Notes: generated by a model from the sequence alone, not told the origin. A DNA stretch of 6,472 nt from Pseudomonadota bacterium (GCA_029571495.1 JAKPSO010000980.1:1-6472); one strand, 5' to 3'; counted from the stretch's first letter, positions 1 through 6,047 are shown. Translations and numbers: made by a program.

Positions 1-954
1 GATCATCACCACGTAATCAGGCATCCGCGTGTCCTTGCCTACCAACATCGGTCGCAACAAATTGTCGATGAGGCCGATCACGAAGACGCCCCACAAGGTG
101 AGCGCGATTGCCTGCCAGAGCGCGCCATTCGCGAAAAAGTAAAGGGCTACGGGCACCCACACGAGGCCAGCGCCTACTGCGGGCAGCAGCGACAAAAATG
201 CCATCAACACCGCCCACAGTAAAGCGCCCGTCACGCCCAACGTCCAGAACGCGAGGCCACCCAACGCGCCCTGAATGGCTGCTACCAACAAATTGCCCTT
301 CACTGTCGCACGGATCACCGTGCCGAACTTCACGAAGAGCTCATTCTTGTGTGCCGGTGCCAACGGTATCGCCTCGCGCAGCGCACGCGAGAGTGCGTTG
401 CCGTCGCGAATCAGGAAGAAGGCAAGGTAGAGCGTGATGCACAGGTCGGCCGCGAACTCGAACGTGTTCTGGCCAATGCTCAACGCCTGCGTGGCGATGA
501 TCTGAGTTCCCTGCGCCAACGCGGCTGACAGACGACGTTGCAACGTATTCCAGTCGATAAAACCCAAGCGATCCAGAAGCGCCTTCGCCCAACCCGGAAG
601 CGCATCGAAGAGTCCATGAAAATACTGCCCCGGATTGATCGCCCCAGTCTGCACACGCTCATATAAATTGGCCGCTTCGCGCGCGAGTGCCGCAGCCAAC
701 GCAGCCAGCGGAAGAATCACCATCAGCAATACGATGAGCACCGTCGCCAGTGCGGCGAGGTTGCGGCGCTGGCCGAATTTTTTCAGCAAGACGCGATTCA
801 GCGGCGCGAACAGGAGCGCGATGATCGAGCCCCACATAATGGTTCCGTAAAACGGCCACAAAATCCATGCAAGCGCGAGCGAGACCGCTAGCAGCAGCGC
901 CCACAGCGTCCGATTTTGTAGCAGCGCAGATGGCGGTTTCGGGTGCGAACTCAT
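1..954 (-). CDS. AI-2E/PerM-family transporter (PF01594), C-terminus cut by window edge
   Basis: This is a polytopic inner-membrane permease of the AI-2E/PerM family (formerly UPF0118). The 318 codons present run open to the left edge; relatives have about 350-370 residues, so only the last 30-40 are missing. Hydrophobic segments lie at about residues 16-50 (two helices), 66-90, 165-183, 222-265 and 280-300. Between 91 and 164 there is a longer, more polar stretch, as is usual in the family. The diagnostic C-terminal pattern is visible: LLPAVGAGLVWVPVA (256-270), then GLIDNLLRP (294-302) followed by MLVG. The ATG at 952-954 is preceded by a strong Shine-Dalgarno, GAAGGAG (complement of 959-965). 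Family members export small molecules or ions (E. coli YdiK and PerM, the TqsA AI-2 exporter, Na+/H+ antiporters). The sequence does not identify the substrate, so autoinducer transport should not be assumed. No partner gene is visible. Confidence 0.93.
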   Translation of the reverse strand, partial: MSSHPKPPSALLQNRTLWALLLAVSLALAWILWPFYGTIMWGSIIALLFAPLNRVLLKKFGQRRNLAALATVLIVLLMVILPLAALAAALAREAANLYERVQTGAINPGQYFHGLFDALPGWAKALLDRLGFIDWNTLQRRLSAALAQGTQIIATQALSIGQNTFEFAADLCITLYLAFFLIRDGNALSRALREAIPLAPAHKNELFVKFGTVIRATVKGNLLVAAIQGALGGLAFWTLGVTGALLWAVLMAFLSLLPAVGAGLVWVPVALYFFANGALWQAIALTLWGVFVIGLIDNLLRPMLVGKDTRMPDYVVMI

Positions 955-958
955 GGCG

Positions 959-965
959 CTCCTTC
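959..965 (-). promoter_or_regulatory. Ribosome binding site of the AI-2E-family gene
   Basis: On the minus strand GAAGGAG stands 4 nt before the ATG at 954. It fixes the start: no other in-frame ATG nearby has such a site, and the hydrophobic N-terminus begins directly after it. Confidence 0.75.
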
Positions 966-1381
966 GGCAACGCGGGATTGCGAAGTAGCCTAGCAGCGAA
1001 TCGTCGGTCTGTCTGTGCGCGCAGAAGTACGCCATTGCAGCGCTACATCTTGCGAAACGGGCTTTTGAGCGCGATTGAGCGGACATTCGCCTTCGGCTTA
1101 GTTTGACCGCGAATTTCCGCGTGGCGGCGACTGCCATCAAAAGTGATCAAGGTATTCGCTCATCGCAAGACGGCGAGCGTACGCCGCGAATCGGCCTCAC
1201 TGTAGGACATCGCGACGCACATGCGCAGAACGACGCACAAGAGGGCGCCTCAGAAGAGATTCGCCACCAAATTCAGGAGCCTCAACGTGCTATCGAAGAG
1301 CTGCAACTCGGACTACATAGTCAGGGCTACGGGCCCGCAACGGCTGGATAGCTCGCAGCGCGAAATCTGACAGCGCGTGCG
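966..1381. other. Intergenic stretch without a convincing gene
   Basis: About 415 bases lie between the permease ribosome binding site and the dehydrogenase gene remnant. The first part must hold the permease promoter, but I see no clear -35/-10 pair on the minus strand. An open frame on the plus strand (TTG at 1103 to TAG at 1349-1351, 82 codons) has no Shine-Dalgarno, a rare start codon and no strong third-position GC bias. Its C-terminal third (SEEIRHQIQE, then RAIEELQLGL) reads like an amphipathic helix and could be the tail of a decayed gene, but I recognise no family. No tRNA, terminator hairpin or tandem repeat was seen. Confidence 0.5.
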
Positions 1382-1459
1382 TCAAATTCCGCTCATACAG
1401 ATGTACCTAATTTCGGGGTAATCGTCGACGCCGTATTTCGAGCCTTCGCGGCCGAGGCG
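1382..1459 (-). pseudogene. 3'-end remnant of a second succinate-semialdehyde-dehydrogenase-like gene
   Basis: Read on the minus strand this encodes the C-terminal pattern LGREGSKYGVDDY, then PEIRYICMSGI, followed by a TGA stop (1382-1384). It aligns without gaps to the last 25 codons of the intact dehydrogenase gene (3058-3132). By hand I count 10 mismatches in 75, nine of them transitions, with both stop codons in the same place. Five changes are synonymous and three alter the protein (Leu to Pro, Lys to Arg, Gly to Ser); the two remaining positions lie in the CTT/CCC codon and in the boundary codon. Similarity stops abruptly at 1459/3132, where this copy meets an in-frame stop. The pattern suggests that it diverged while still under coding constraint and was then truncated. 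It has no start, no catalytic region and no expected product. It is in direct orientation with the full gene, and the lipoprotein gene lies between the two copies. Confidence 0.85.
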
Positions 1460-1498
1460 TCACCAACGACGTCCAAGACGAGTGTTAGCTACTCCAGC

Positions 1499-1504
1499 TA
1501 TTAT
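1499..1504 (+). promoter_or_regulatory. Possible -10 element for the lipoprotein gene
   Basis: TATTAT matches the sigma-70 -10 consensus at five of six positions and sits 28 nt before the ATG at 1533. No recognisable -35 hexamer lies 16-18 bp upstream, so this is only a candidate. If it is real, the untranslated leader is about 20 nt. Confidence 0.25.
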
Positions 1505-1532
1505 CGGCACGGGAATCACATTCGGAGCCACC

Positions 1533-3017
1533 ATGCTAGGGTCATCGGTAAGCAGAGCGCTACTTGCAGCGTCAATCCTGTTTCTTCCCATCCTCACTTC
1601 GTGCGGCGGAAGCGACGGCAAAGCAACCGCGCCGACCGCCAAAGTACGACTTGTGCAGACGGGCGCTAACGCTGTTTACGCGGCCTATCTCGAGCGACAT
1701 GGCCAACCTATTGCGGCTGGTCTCAATGGCCCCCGCCCGCTCGTCGGCTTGCAACTCGCGGGCGTAAATCTACCTAGTCTGACAACTTTCGGTGTAACCG
1801 AATATGTGGACGTGCCTGCAGGTTTACATGTCCTGCCAGCCTTGCCACAAAACCAGCCAAGTTGTAACAACGCGGGCAGCGACACCGTAAATTTCGTCGC
1901 GGGTTCGCGAGTGTCCTTAGTCGCTGATCCCTGCTGGAACGCCGAAGTTGATCGACCTCCCAGCGCGCTAGGGCCCGGCGAAGCGGAGATCTCTTTGTTG
2001 ACGATCGATTCGCAATTTTTGCCGCCGAGTGGGCTGCCGGCGACAAGTATTGAAATTACGACGCCAGACGAAAGCGATCAACAACTCGCCAGCTACGCTA
2101 TTGACGTGTCTACTCCTCGCAATTTCATTACCGGTATTCGAGTTCCCGCCAGTGGGTTTCGCATACGCGCAGTTGGCCTCGACGGTGTGATGTTTCGCTC
2201 AACTGTTATCAGACTACCTGACGGCGCATTTCTATCTGGGAGATTCGAGATCAACGCTAAAACTAGCGCGCAGGGCCTGAAGCTTTATGGTGGTGCTCTG
2301 CCGGCAACAATGGTGCTGCTAGATGAACGGAGCGCGTTGCGCGTGACAAACTTCTCCTCGCGTCGAGTAGTTTGGAGGGCCGCAAAAGATGACTATGGGC
2401 CTTTCGTTTCACTGAATCCGTACGAATACTACGATGGTTTTGCGCTTCGACCTACGACCACGAGCATCTCGTACCGGACAGCCGAATCGCCGGAATTGGT
2501 CGGCAACGTAAGCGTCACGTCCGCCGCTGGTGGACGCTACGATGTCATCTTGCGCGATACCGCGACTGGTGGTGTTTCCGCTCACGTACTGCCCGGACAG
2601 TTCGCGCCGATTCAAAACGGCACGGGTAGTTGTTATGCGATTCGTTTGTTAAATGCCTCACGGAACGACACCGCGCTAACGACGACGGCGCTGATCGAGG
2701 CGTCCATCCCGCAAAACGTCAGTCCGGCAAACTACCCGCCGTTCACAGTTGATTTTGGAGCGATTGCCCCTGGTGCCGTTGCAGCATCAAATTCGTACTG
2801 CGGAAGTTTGGCTGGCATATACAACCTTTCACGGGTGACCGTTGACGGCACGTCCGTGTCAGTACAGGCAAACGAGAATTTGATCCGTAAGGCCAACATT
2901 GCACCGATAGATCGCATTTCACCGGCAATAGATTCGCAAGTAGCGGCTTTCAATGCGGTGGTGTTAGGGACCAGCGCCGCTGATCGCGGCGTGTTCCTGC
3001 TTGCGCGCACACCTTGA
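1533..3017 (+). CDS. Secreted lipoprotein with DUF4397-like repeated modules
   Basis: This is a 494-residue exported lipoprotein. The N-terminus is a clear lipoprotein signal: a short region ending in Arg8, a hydrophobic core ALLAASILFLPI (9-20), and the lipobox LTSC (21-24). Cys24 is the lipidation site. The +2 residue is Gly rather than Asp, which by the Lol rule predicts the outer membrane. I chose the ATG at 1533 because GGAG (1524-1527) lies 5 nt upstream and the signal peptide starts there; the open frame extends to a GTG at 1482 but that has no ribosome binding site. The mature part seems built of about four beta-rich modules, starting near residues 36 (AKVRLVQTG), 151 (AEISLLTIDS), 267 (SALRVTNFSS) and 367 (CYAIRLLNASR). 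These openings, and YVDVPAG at 91-97, resemble DUF4397 domains, but that match is by eye. Four mature cysteines (111, 134, 367, 423) could form two disulfides. Composition looks less GC-biased than the neighbours. The function is unknown, perhaps surface or adhesion-related. Confidence 0.85.
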   Translation: MLGSSVSRALLAASILFLPILTSCGGSDGKATAPTAKVRLVQTGANAVYAAYLERHGQPIAAGLNGPRPLVGLQLAGVNLPSLTTFGVTEYVDVPAGLHVLPALPQNQPSCNNAGSDTVNFVAGSRVSLVADPCWNAEVDRPPSALGPGEAEISLLTIDSQFLPPSGLPATSIEITTPDESDQQLASYAIDVSTPRNFITGIRVPASGFRIRAVGLDGVMFRSTVIRLPDGAFLSGRFEINAKTSAQGLKLYGGALPATMVLLDERSALRVTNFSSRRVVWRAAKDDYGPFVSLNPYEYYDGFALRPTTTSISYRTAESPELVGNVSVTSAAGGRYDVILRDTATGGVSAHVLPGQFAPIQNGTGSCYAIRLLNASRNDTALTTTALIEASIPQNVSPANYPPFTVDFGAIAPGAVAASNSYCGSLAGIYNLSRVTVDGTSVSVQANENLIRKANIAPIDRISPAIDSQVAAFNAVVLGTSAADRGVFLLARTP

Positions 3018-3054
3018 AGACGGTAGTCGCGACTCCCATTCCAAGGACTAGTCA
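3018..3054. other. Short convergent junction between lipoprotein and dehydrogenase genes
   Basis: The two convergent genes are separated by 37 bases. The junction contains a perfect 10-bp palindrome, AGTCGCGACT (3025-3034), and an 8-bp palindrome, GACTAGTC (3046-3053). Neither is followed by a T-run on either strand, so no Rho-independent terminator can be called. Confidence 0.4.
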
Positions 3055-4515
3055 CTAAATCCCGCCCATACAGATGTACTTAATCTCAAGGTAATCGTCG
3101 ACGCCGTACTTCGAACCTTCGCGACCGAGGCCGGATTGTTTTACGCCACCGAATGGCACGACTTCGTTGGCGATCACGCCCGCGTTCACGCCGACTAAGC
3201 CGACCTCCAACGCTTCGGCGACGCGCCACACACGGCCGATGTCACGTGCGTAGAAATAGCTCGCGAGGCCGAACTCGGACGCGTTCGCCAGCGCGATCAC
3301 TTCGTCTTCGGTTTTGAAGCGGAACAGCGGCGCGACCGGCCCAAACGTTTCTTCCACCGAAACACGCATCGCGGGCGTCACGTTGGCGAGCACAGTCGGC
3401 TCAAAGAACTGTCCGCCCTTGGCGTGCCCTTTGCCGCCAGTCAACACGGTTGCGCCCTTGCTCACGGCGTCGGCGACGTGTTCTTGCACTTTCTTAAGCG
3501 CCTGCGCATCGATCAACGGCCCTTGCGAGACGCCATCTTCGAAGCCCTGCCCGACTTTCATTTGTTGCACTTTCGCCGTGAGCTTTGCGGCGAACGCGTC
3601 GTACACGCTGTCTTGCACGTAAATGCGATTGGCGCACACACAGGTCTGCCCTGTGTTGCGATACTTTGAAGCCATCGCGCCTTCGACGGCGGCGTCAATG
3701 TCGGCGTCGTCAAACACGATGAAGCTCGCGTTACCGCCGAGCTCTAAGCCCATCTTCTTCACGGTGTCCGCGCTTTGGCGCATGAGGATGCGGCCGACTT
3801 CGGTGGAGCCGGTGAACGTCACTTTCTTCACGACGGGCGACGCGCAGAGCACTTTGCCGACTTCTGGCGCTTTTGCGGCGTCGCAGGTGATGATGTTGAA
3901 CACACCTTTGGGCATGCCCGCCTGCTCTGCGAGCGCCATGAGCGCGAGCGCGCAATACGGCGTTTGCTCCGCAGGCTTCACCACAAACGTGCAACCGACC
4001 GCGAGGCCCGGCGCGCATTTGCGCGTGATCATCGCGATCGGAAAATTCCACGGCGTGATCGCGGCGCACACGCCGATCGGTTGCTTGATCACCACGAAGC
4101 GCCGATCCGCCGATTGCGTCGGAATTACGTCACCGTACGCGCGCTTGCCCTCCTCCGCGAACCATTCCACGAAACTCGCGCCGTACGCCACTTCGCCCTT
4201 TGCTTCGGCAAACGGTTTGCCTTGTTCAAGCACCATGAGGCTCGCGAGATCGTCGGCGTTCGCCATGATGAGATCAAACCACTTGCGCAAGATCGCCGAG
4301 CGCGCCTTCGCGCTCATCTTGCTCCACGCCGGGAGCGCAGCGTTCGCCGCGTCAATCGCGCGCTGCGTCTCAGCGGCGCCCATGTCGGGCACTTGTCCAA
4401 TGATTTCCCCCGTCGCCGGGTTGTCGACGCCGAAGGTTTTGCCCGAATCGGCGTCGCACCATGCGCCGTTAATGTAGGCCTGCTGGCGGAAAAGAAGGGG
4501 ATCTTTGAGTTTCAT
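3055..4515 (-). CDS. gabD: Succinate-semialdehyde dehydrogenase (NAD(P)+), ALDH5/GabD type
   Basis: This cytosolic aldehyde dehydrogenase oxidises succinate semialdehyde to succinate, the last step of the GABA shunt. It is 486 residues long (E. coli GabD has 482) and looks intact. Visible active-site elements are Asn157 in PWNFP, the general base Glu258 in LELGGN, the catalytic Cys292 with the neighbouring Cys294 in GQTCVC, and Glu389 in EETFGP. TFTGSTEVG (233-241) is the usual cofactor-fold signature. Arg165 and Arg286 match, by position, the two arginines that bind the substrate carboxylate in human ALDH5A1. The cofactor loop reads VVKPAEQTP (178-186): Glu183 stands where E. coli GabD has Ser, which resembles NAD+-preferring ALDH5A1 and ALDH2. 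The start has AAGG (4522-4525) 6 nt upstream. No GABA aminotransferase gene is adjacent, so a related substrate such as glutarate semialdehyde (DavD role) cannot be excluded. Its last 25 codons are duplicated at 1385-1459. Confidence 0.93.
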   Translation of the reverse strand: MKLKDPLLFRQQAYINGAWCDADSGKTFGVDNPATGEIIGQVPDMGAAETQRAIDAANAALPAWSKMSAKARSAILRKWFDLIMANADDLASLMVLEQGKPFAEAKGEVAYGASFVEWFAEEGKRAYGDVIPTQSADRRFVVIKQPIGVCAAITPWNFPIAMITRKCAPGLAVGCTFVVKPAEQTPYCALALMALAEQAGMPKGVFNIITCDAAKAPEVGKVLCASPVVKKVTFTGSTEVGRILMRQSADTVKKMGLELGGNASFIVFDDADIDAAVEGAMASKYRNTGQTCVCANRIYVQDSVYDAFAAKLTAKVQQMKVGQGFEDGVSQGPLIDAQALKKVQEHVADAVSKGATVLTGGKGHAKGGQFFEPTVLANVTPAMRVSVEETFGPVAPLFRFKTEDEVIALANASEFGLASYFYARDIGRVWRVAEALEVGLVGVNAGVIANEVVPFGGVKQSGLGREGSKYGVDDYLEIKYICMGGI

Positions 4516-4559
4516 GGAGAGCCTTGGGGGGAGGCGCGCGCGGCGCGAGACGTGAAAAG

Positions 4560-4565
4560 ATTATG
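4560..4565 (-). promoter_or_regulatory. Possible -10 element of the dehydrogenase gene
   Basis: CATAAT on the minus strand matches the sigma-70 -10 consensus at five of six positions and lies 44 nt before the ATG at 4515. The -35 position falls near 4583-4588 and matches poorly, so activation by a regulator would be expected. Low confidence. Confidence 0.3.
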
Positions 4566-4586
4566 CGCATGCTGCAGCGACGCGGA

Positions 4587-4600
4587 CGCGTGATCACGCG
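4587..4600. promoter_or_regulatory. Perfect 14-bp palindrome, candidate operator upstream of the dehydrogenase gene
   Basis: CGCGTGATCACGCG is self-complementary over all 14 bases. It abuts the presumed -35 region of the dehydrogenase promoter and is centred 78 bp before the start codon. The position and symmetry suit a dimeric DNA-binding regulator. It does not share the sequence of the inverted repeats in front of the TetR gene, so a different regulator is implied if it is functional. Confidence 0.4.
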
Positions 4601-4709
4601 AGCGAACGACACCGTTTGAGTTACAGCTTTATCGCTCTAGCGGCCGCAGTGCAGCGCTTCCACCGTCATTATTAACGAAGTCAAGGTACGACAAAAACGA
4701 AGCGAAACG

Positions 4710-4722
4710 ACCGTAATACGGT
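4710..4722 (-). repeat. Inverted repeat downstream of the TetR gene, possible weak terminator
   Basis: ACCGTA and TACGGT are perfect 6-bp arms around a single base. As RNA on the minus strand they would form a short stem about 20 nt after the TetR stop. A T-rich stretch (GTTTTTG, complement of 4692-4698) follows some 11 nt later. The separation is too long for a classical intrinsic terminator, so the role is uncertain. Confidence 0.25.
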
Positions 4723-4741
4723 GCGTAGCGCTGCAAAGCTG

Positions 4742-5425
4742 TTACGTGCGTGAACGCTTCGTTGTGGGCGCTGCGAGCGCGCGCTCGACCAGTCGGCGCG
4801 GAAGCGTCGCGACGTCCAGATCTTTGAGCGGCAGCTGATCAATCACGCCGTCGAGGATCAAATTTGCGAGGCCGTGCGACAAGCTCCAGCCGGTCAGCGC
4901 GATTTCCGGCCCGTGCGCGGCGTCATGCGCACACGCCGCTGCGAGAAGCATCCCGAAGGCACGGCCTGACGCTGCGTTCATCTCCGGAAACTCCGCCTTG
5001 CGAACGCACAGCGGCCCGAACATCACTCGAAATTGCGCGGGATTTTCCAGCGCGCAGCGCACATATGCCTCACCGATTTGTAGCAAACGCTCCTTGGTGT
5101 CGGCCACCGCAACGGTCGGCGCCATTGCCTCGGACAGGCGATCAAACCCTCGTGTCGCGACCGCCGCGAGCAAAGCGTCGAGGCTCGCAAAGTGATGGTA
5201 CGGCGCTGCATGTGACACCCCGGCCGCGCGCGCCACGTCACGCAGCGTGAGCCCGGCCGCGCCCTTCTTCGCGAGCACCGTGTCGGCGGCTACGAGAAGC
5301 GTCTCGCGCAGGTTACCGTGGTGATACGGCTTCACGACTTTCGCTTTGCGCGGGGCCTTCGGCTTCGCTGGCGACGGGCTTGTAGTCTTCGTCTCGGCAG
5401 TAGCGGCGGGAAAACGCGGTTTCAT
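4742..5425 (-). CDS. TetR/AcrR-family transcriptional regulator with WHG-type C-terminal domain
   Basis: This 227-residue ligand-responsive repressor binds DNA as a dimer. Residues 1-33 are an unusual Lys/Pro/Ala/Thr-rich extension, probably disordered and basic. The conserved TetR N-terminal domain begins at PYHHGNLRETLL (33-44), and its helix-turn-helix runs from about 59 to 80 (LTLRDVARAAGVSHAAPYHHF). The C-terminal ligand domain carries W180, H184 and G185 in GWSLSHGLANLILDG. That spacing is the hallmark of the WHG family (PF13305, TetR_C_33). The gene diverges from the DUF2867 gene, and the 122-bp gap holds strong inverted repeats, so it very likely represses itself and that gene. The ribosome binding site is weak (AAGA about 7 nt before the ATG). 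A 10-bp palindrome, ATAGCGCTAT, overlaps the start codon. The ligand is unknown. Confidence 0.92.
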   Translation of the reverse strand: MKPRFPAATAETKTTSPSPAKPKAPRKAKVVKPYHHGNLRETLLVAADTVLAKKGAAGLTLRDVARAAGVSHAAPYHHFASLDALLAAVATRGFDRLSEAMAPTVAVADTKERLLQIGEAYVRCALENPAQFRVMFGPLCVRKAEFPEMNAASGRAFGMLLAAACAHDAAHGPEIALTGWSLSHGLANLILDGVIDQLPLKDLDVATLPRRLVERALAAPTTKRSRT

Positions 5426-5433
5426 AGCGCTAT
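5424..5433. promoter_or_regulatory. 10-bp palindrome overlapping the TetR start codon
   Basis: ATAGCGCTAT is a perfect palindrome that takes in the A and T of the TetR ATG on the minus strand. It could be an accessory operator half, or chance. A consensus-like TTGACA follows at 5435-5440 on the plus strand but has no matching -10 at 16-18 bp. Confidence 0.25.
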
Positions 5434-5467
5434 CTTGACATGAGAAGGATTGTGATGGAAGAATGCG

Positions 5468-5473
5468 TTTAAT
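5468..5473 (+). promoter_or_regulatory. Possible -10 element of the DUF2867 gene
   Basis: TTTAAT matches the -10 consensus at five of six positions on the plus strand. It overlaps the left arm of the inverted repeat at 5470-5492, so a bound repressor would occlude it. The -35 match is poor. Confidence 0.3.
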
Positions 5474-5492
5474 CTTTCGCCTGTAAAGATTA
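5470..5492. promoter_or_regulatory. Inverted repeat, likely TetR operator (first dyad)
   Basis: The arms TAATCTTT (5470-5477) and AAAGATTA (5485-5492) are perfect 8-bp inverted repeats around a 7-bp spacer. The site lies midway in the divergent TetR/DUF2867 control region, which is the usual location and length for a TetR-family operator. It overlaps candidate -10 elements of both genes. Confidence 0.6.
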
Positions 5493-5500
5493 TTCAGGCG
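5478..5500. promoter_or_regulatory. Second inverted repeat interleaved with the first dyad
   Basis: CGCCTG (5478-5483) and CAGGCG (5495-5500) are perfect 6-bp arms around an 11-bp spacer. The element has the same total length (23 bp) as the first dyad, is shifted by 8 bp and overlaps it by 15 bp. It may be a second binding frame, a flanking half-site pair, or an RNA hairpin if transcription starts upstream. Confidence 0.45.
5489..5494 (-). promoter_or_regulatory. Possible -10 element of the TetR gene
   Basis: AATAAT on the minus strand matches the -10 consensus at five of six positions and lies within the interleaved repeats, which fits autorepression. No good -35 was found at 16-18 bp. Confidence 0.3.
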
Positions 5501-5547
5501 TTCGCCGAGGCAACACGCTCCGCGCTCAATACAAGGAAATCGCGATC

Positions 5548-6042
5548 ATGAACCGCGTCGTCAAAGTTCCAGTCCCGGAAGCCAGCAAGCTCCTCGAATC
5601 ATTCAAGCGCGTGACCTTCGCGGACGCCTACGAAGTCGCCGTCGTCAACCCCGCGATCAGCGCGGAAGAAGCCGCGCTTGCCATCTTCGGGCACAGTCCC
5701 GCGTGGGTCGGCACGCTCATGAAAGCGCGCGGCGTGTTCGCGAAAGCCGTGGGCCTCAAGCACTCCGACATGCGATCGGGTGAACAGCAGCGCGGCATTT
5801 TCAAAGTGCAACAAAGGCACCCGAACGAGGTCATCATTGGAGAAGACGATTCGCATTTGAACTTTCGCATCTCGGTGCTGCGCGCGGGCGATGGCGACAC
5901 GGGCGCGCAAACCGTGACCGTGTCGACGGCAGTGGAAACACACAACGCATTGGGTCGCGCGTACATGTTCGTCGTCAAACCGTTTCACCGCATCATCGCG
6001 CGCAGCATGGTCCAGCGCGCGGCAAATGCGGGCAGGCTTTAG
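5548..6042 (+). CDS. DUF2867 domain-containing protein
   Basis: This is a 164-residue protein without a signal peptide or clear membrane segment, and it covers essentially a whole DUF2867 (PF11066) domain. Recognisable family positions are FADAY (24-28), PAWVGTLMKARG (51-62), the acidic GEDDSHLNFRISV (98-110), and the long C-terminal block VETHNALGRAYMFVVKPFH (129-147) ending in RIIARSMVQRA (148-158). The family has no established biochemical function; related proteins occur alone or fused to NAD(P)-binding SDR-like domains. The ATG at 5548 is preceded by AAGGA (5533-5537) at 10 nt. It is the first gene divergent from the TetR regulator and is followed 76 bases later by the DUF4345 gene on the same strand, so the two are probably co-transcribed and under TetR control. 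Identification is by motif recall, not database search. Confidence 0.85.
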   Translation: MNRVVKVPVPEASKLLESFKRVTFADAYEVAVVNPAISAEEAALAIFGHSPAWVGTLMKARGVFAKAVGLKHSDMRSGEQQRGIFKVQQRHPNEVIIGEDDSHLNFRISVLRAGDGDTGAQTVTVSTAVETHNALGRAYMFVVKPFHRIIARSMVQRAANAGRL

Positions 6043-6047
6043 TCCCC

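Larger units (their letters stand above)
4516..4741. other. Intergenic region upstream of the dehydrogenase gene
   Basis: This 226-base gap separates the TetR stop from the dehydrogenase start, both on the minus strand. The 80 bases nearest the dehydrogenase contain a CG-alternating tract (about 4531-4548) and a C-run in the mRNA leader sense (complement of 4526-4533). The rest is more AT-rich. The palindrome, inverted repeat and promoter candidates are listed separately. No small ORF with a credible ribosome binding site was seen. Confidence 0.5.

Noticed and set aside
1..954. Autoinducer-2 export (tqsA) as the specific function of the permease
   Set aside because: The family name covers several activities, and no sequence feature here separates AI-2 export from other substrates.
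1482..1532. GTG at 1482 as start of the lipoprotein gene
   Set aside because: It has no ribosome binding site and would put 17 extra residues before a standard lipoprotein signal peptide. The ATG at 1533 has GGAG at proper spacing.
3025..3053. Bidirectional intrinsic terminator between the convergent genes
   Set aside because: The palindromes are short and no T-run follows on either strand.
1382..3132. Transposon target-site duplication as the explanation of the flanking 75-bp repeats
   Set aside because: The copies differ at 10 positions with mostly synonymous changes, are too long for a usual target duplication, and no transposase or terminal inverted repeats are present.
3623..4593. Long plus-strand open frames (3623-4477 and 3775-4593) opposite the dehydrogenase gene
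   Set aside because: They lie antisense to a complete, motif-perfect dehydrogenase gene. Their Arg/Ala/His-rich translations are what GC-rich codon bias produces on the opposite strand.
5435..5440. Consensus TTGACA as a -35 box for the DUF2867 gene
   Set aside because: No -10-like hexamer lies 15-19 bp downstream. The nearest, TTTAAT, is 27 bp away.
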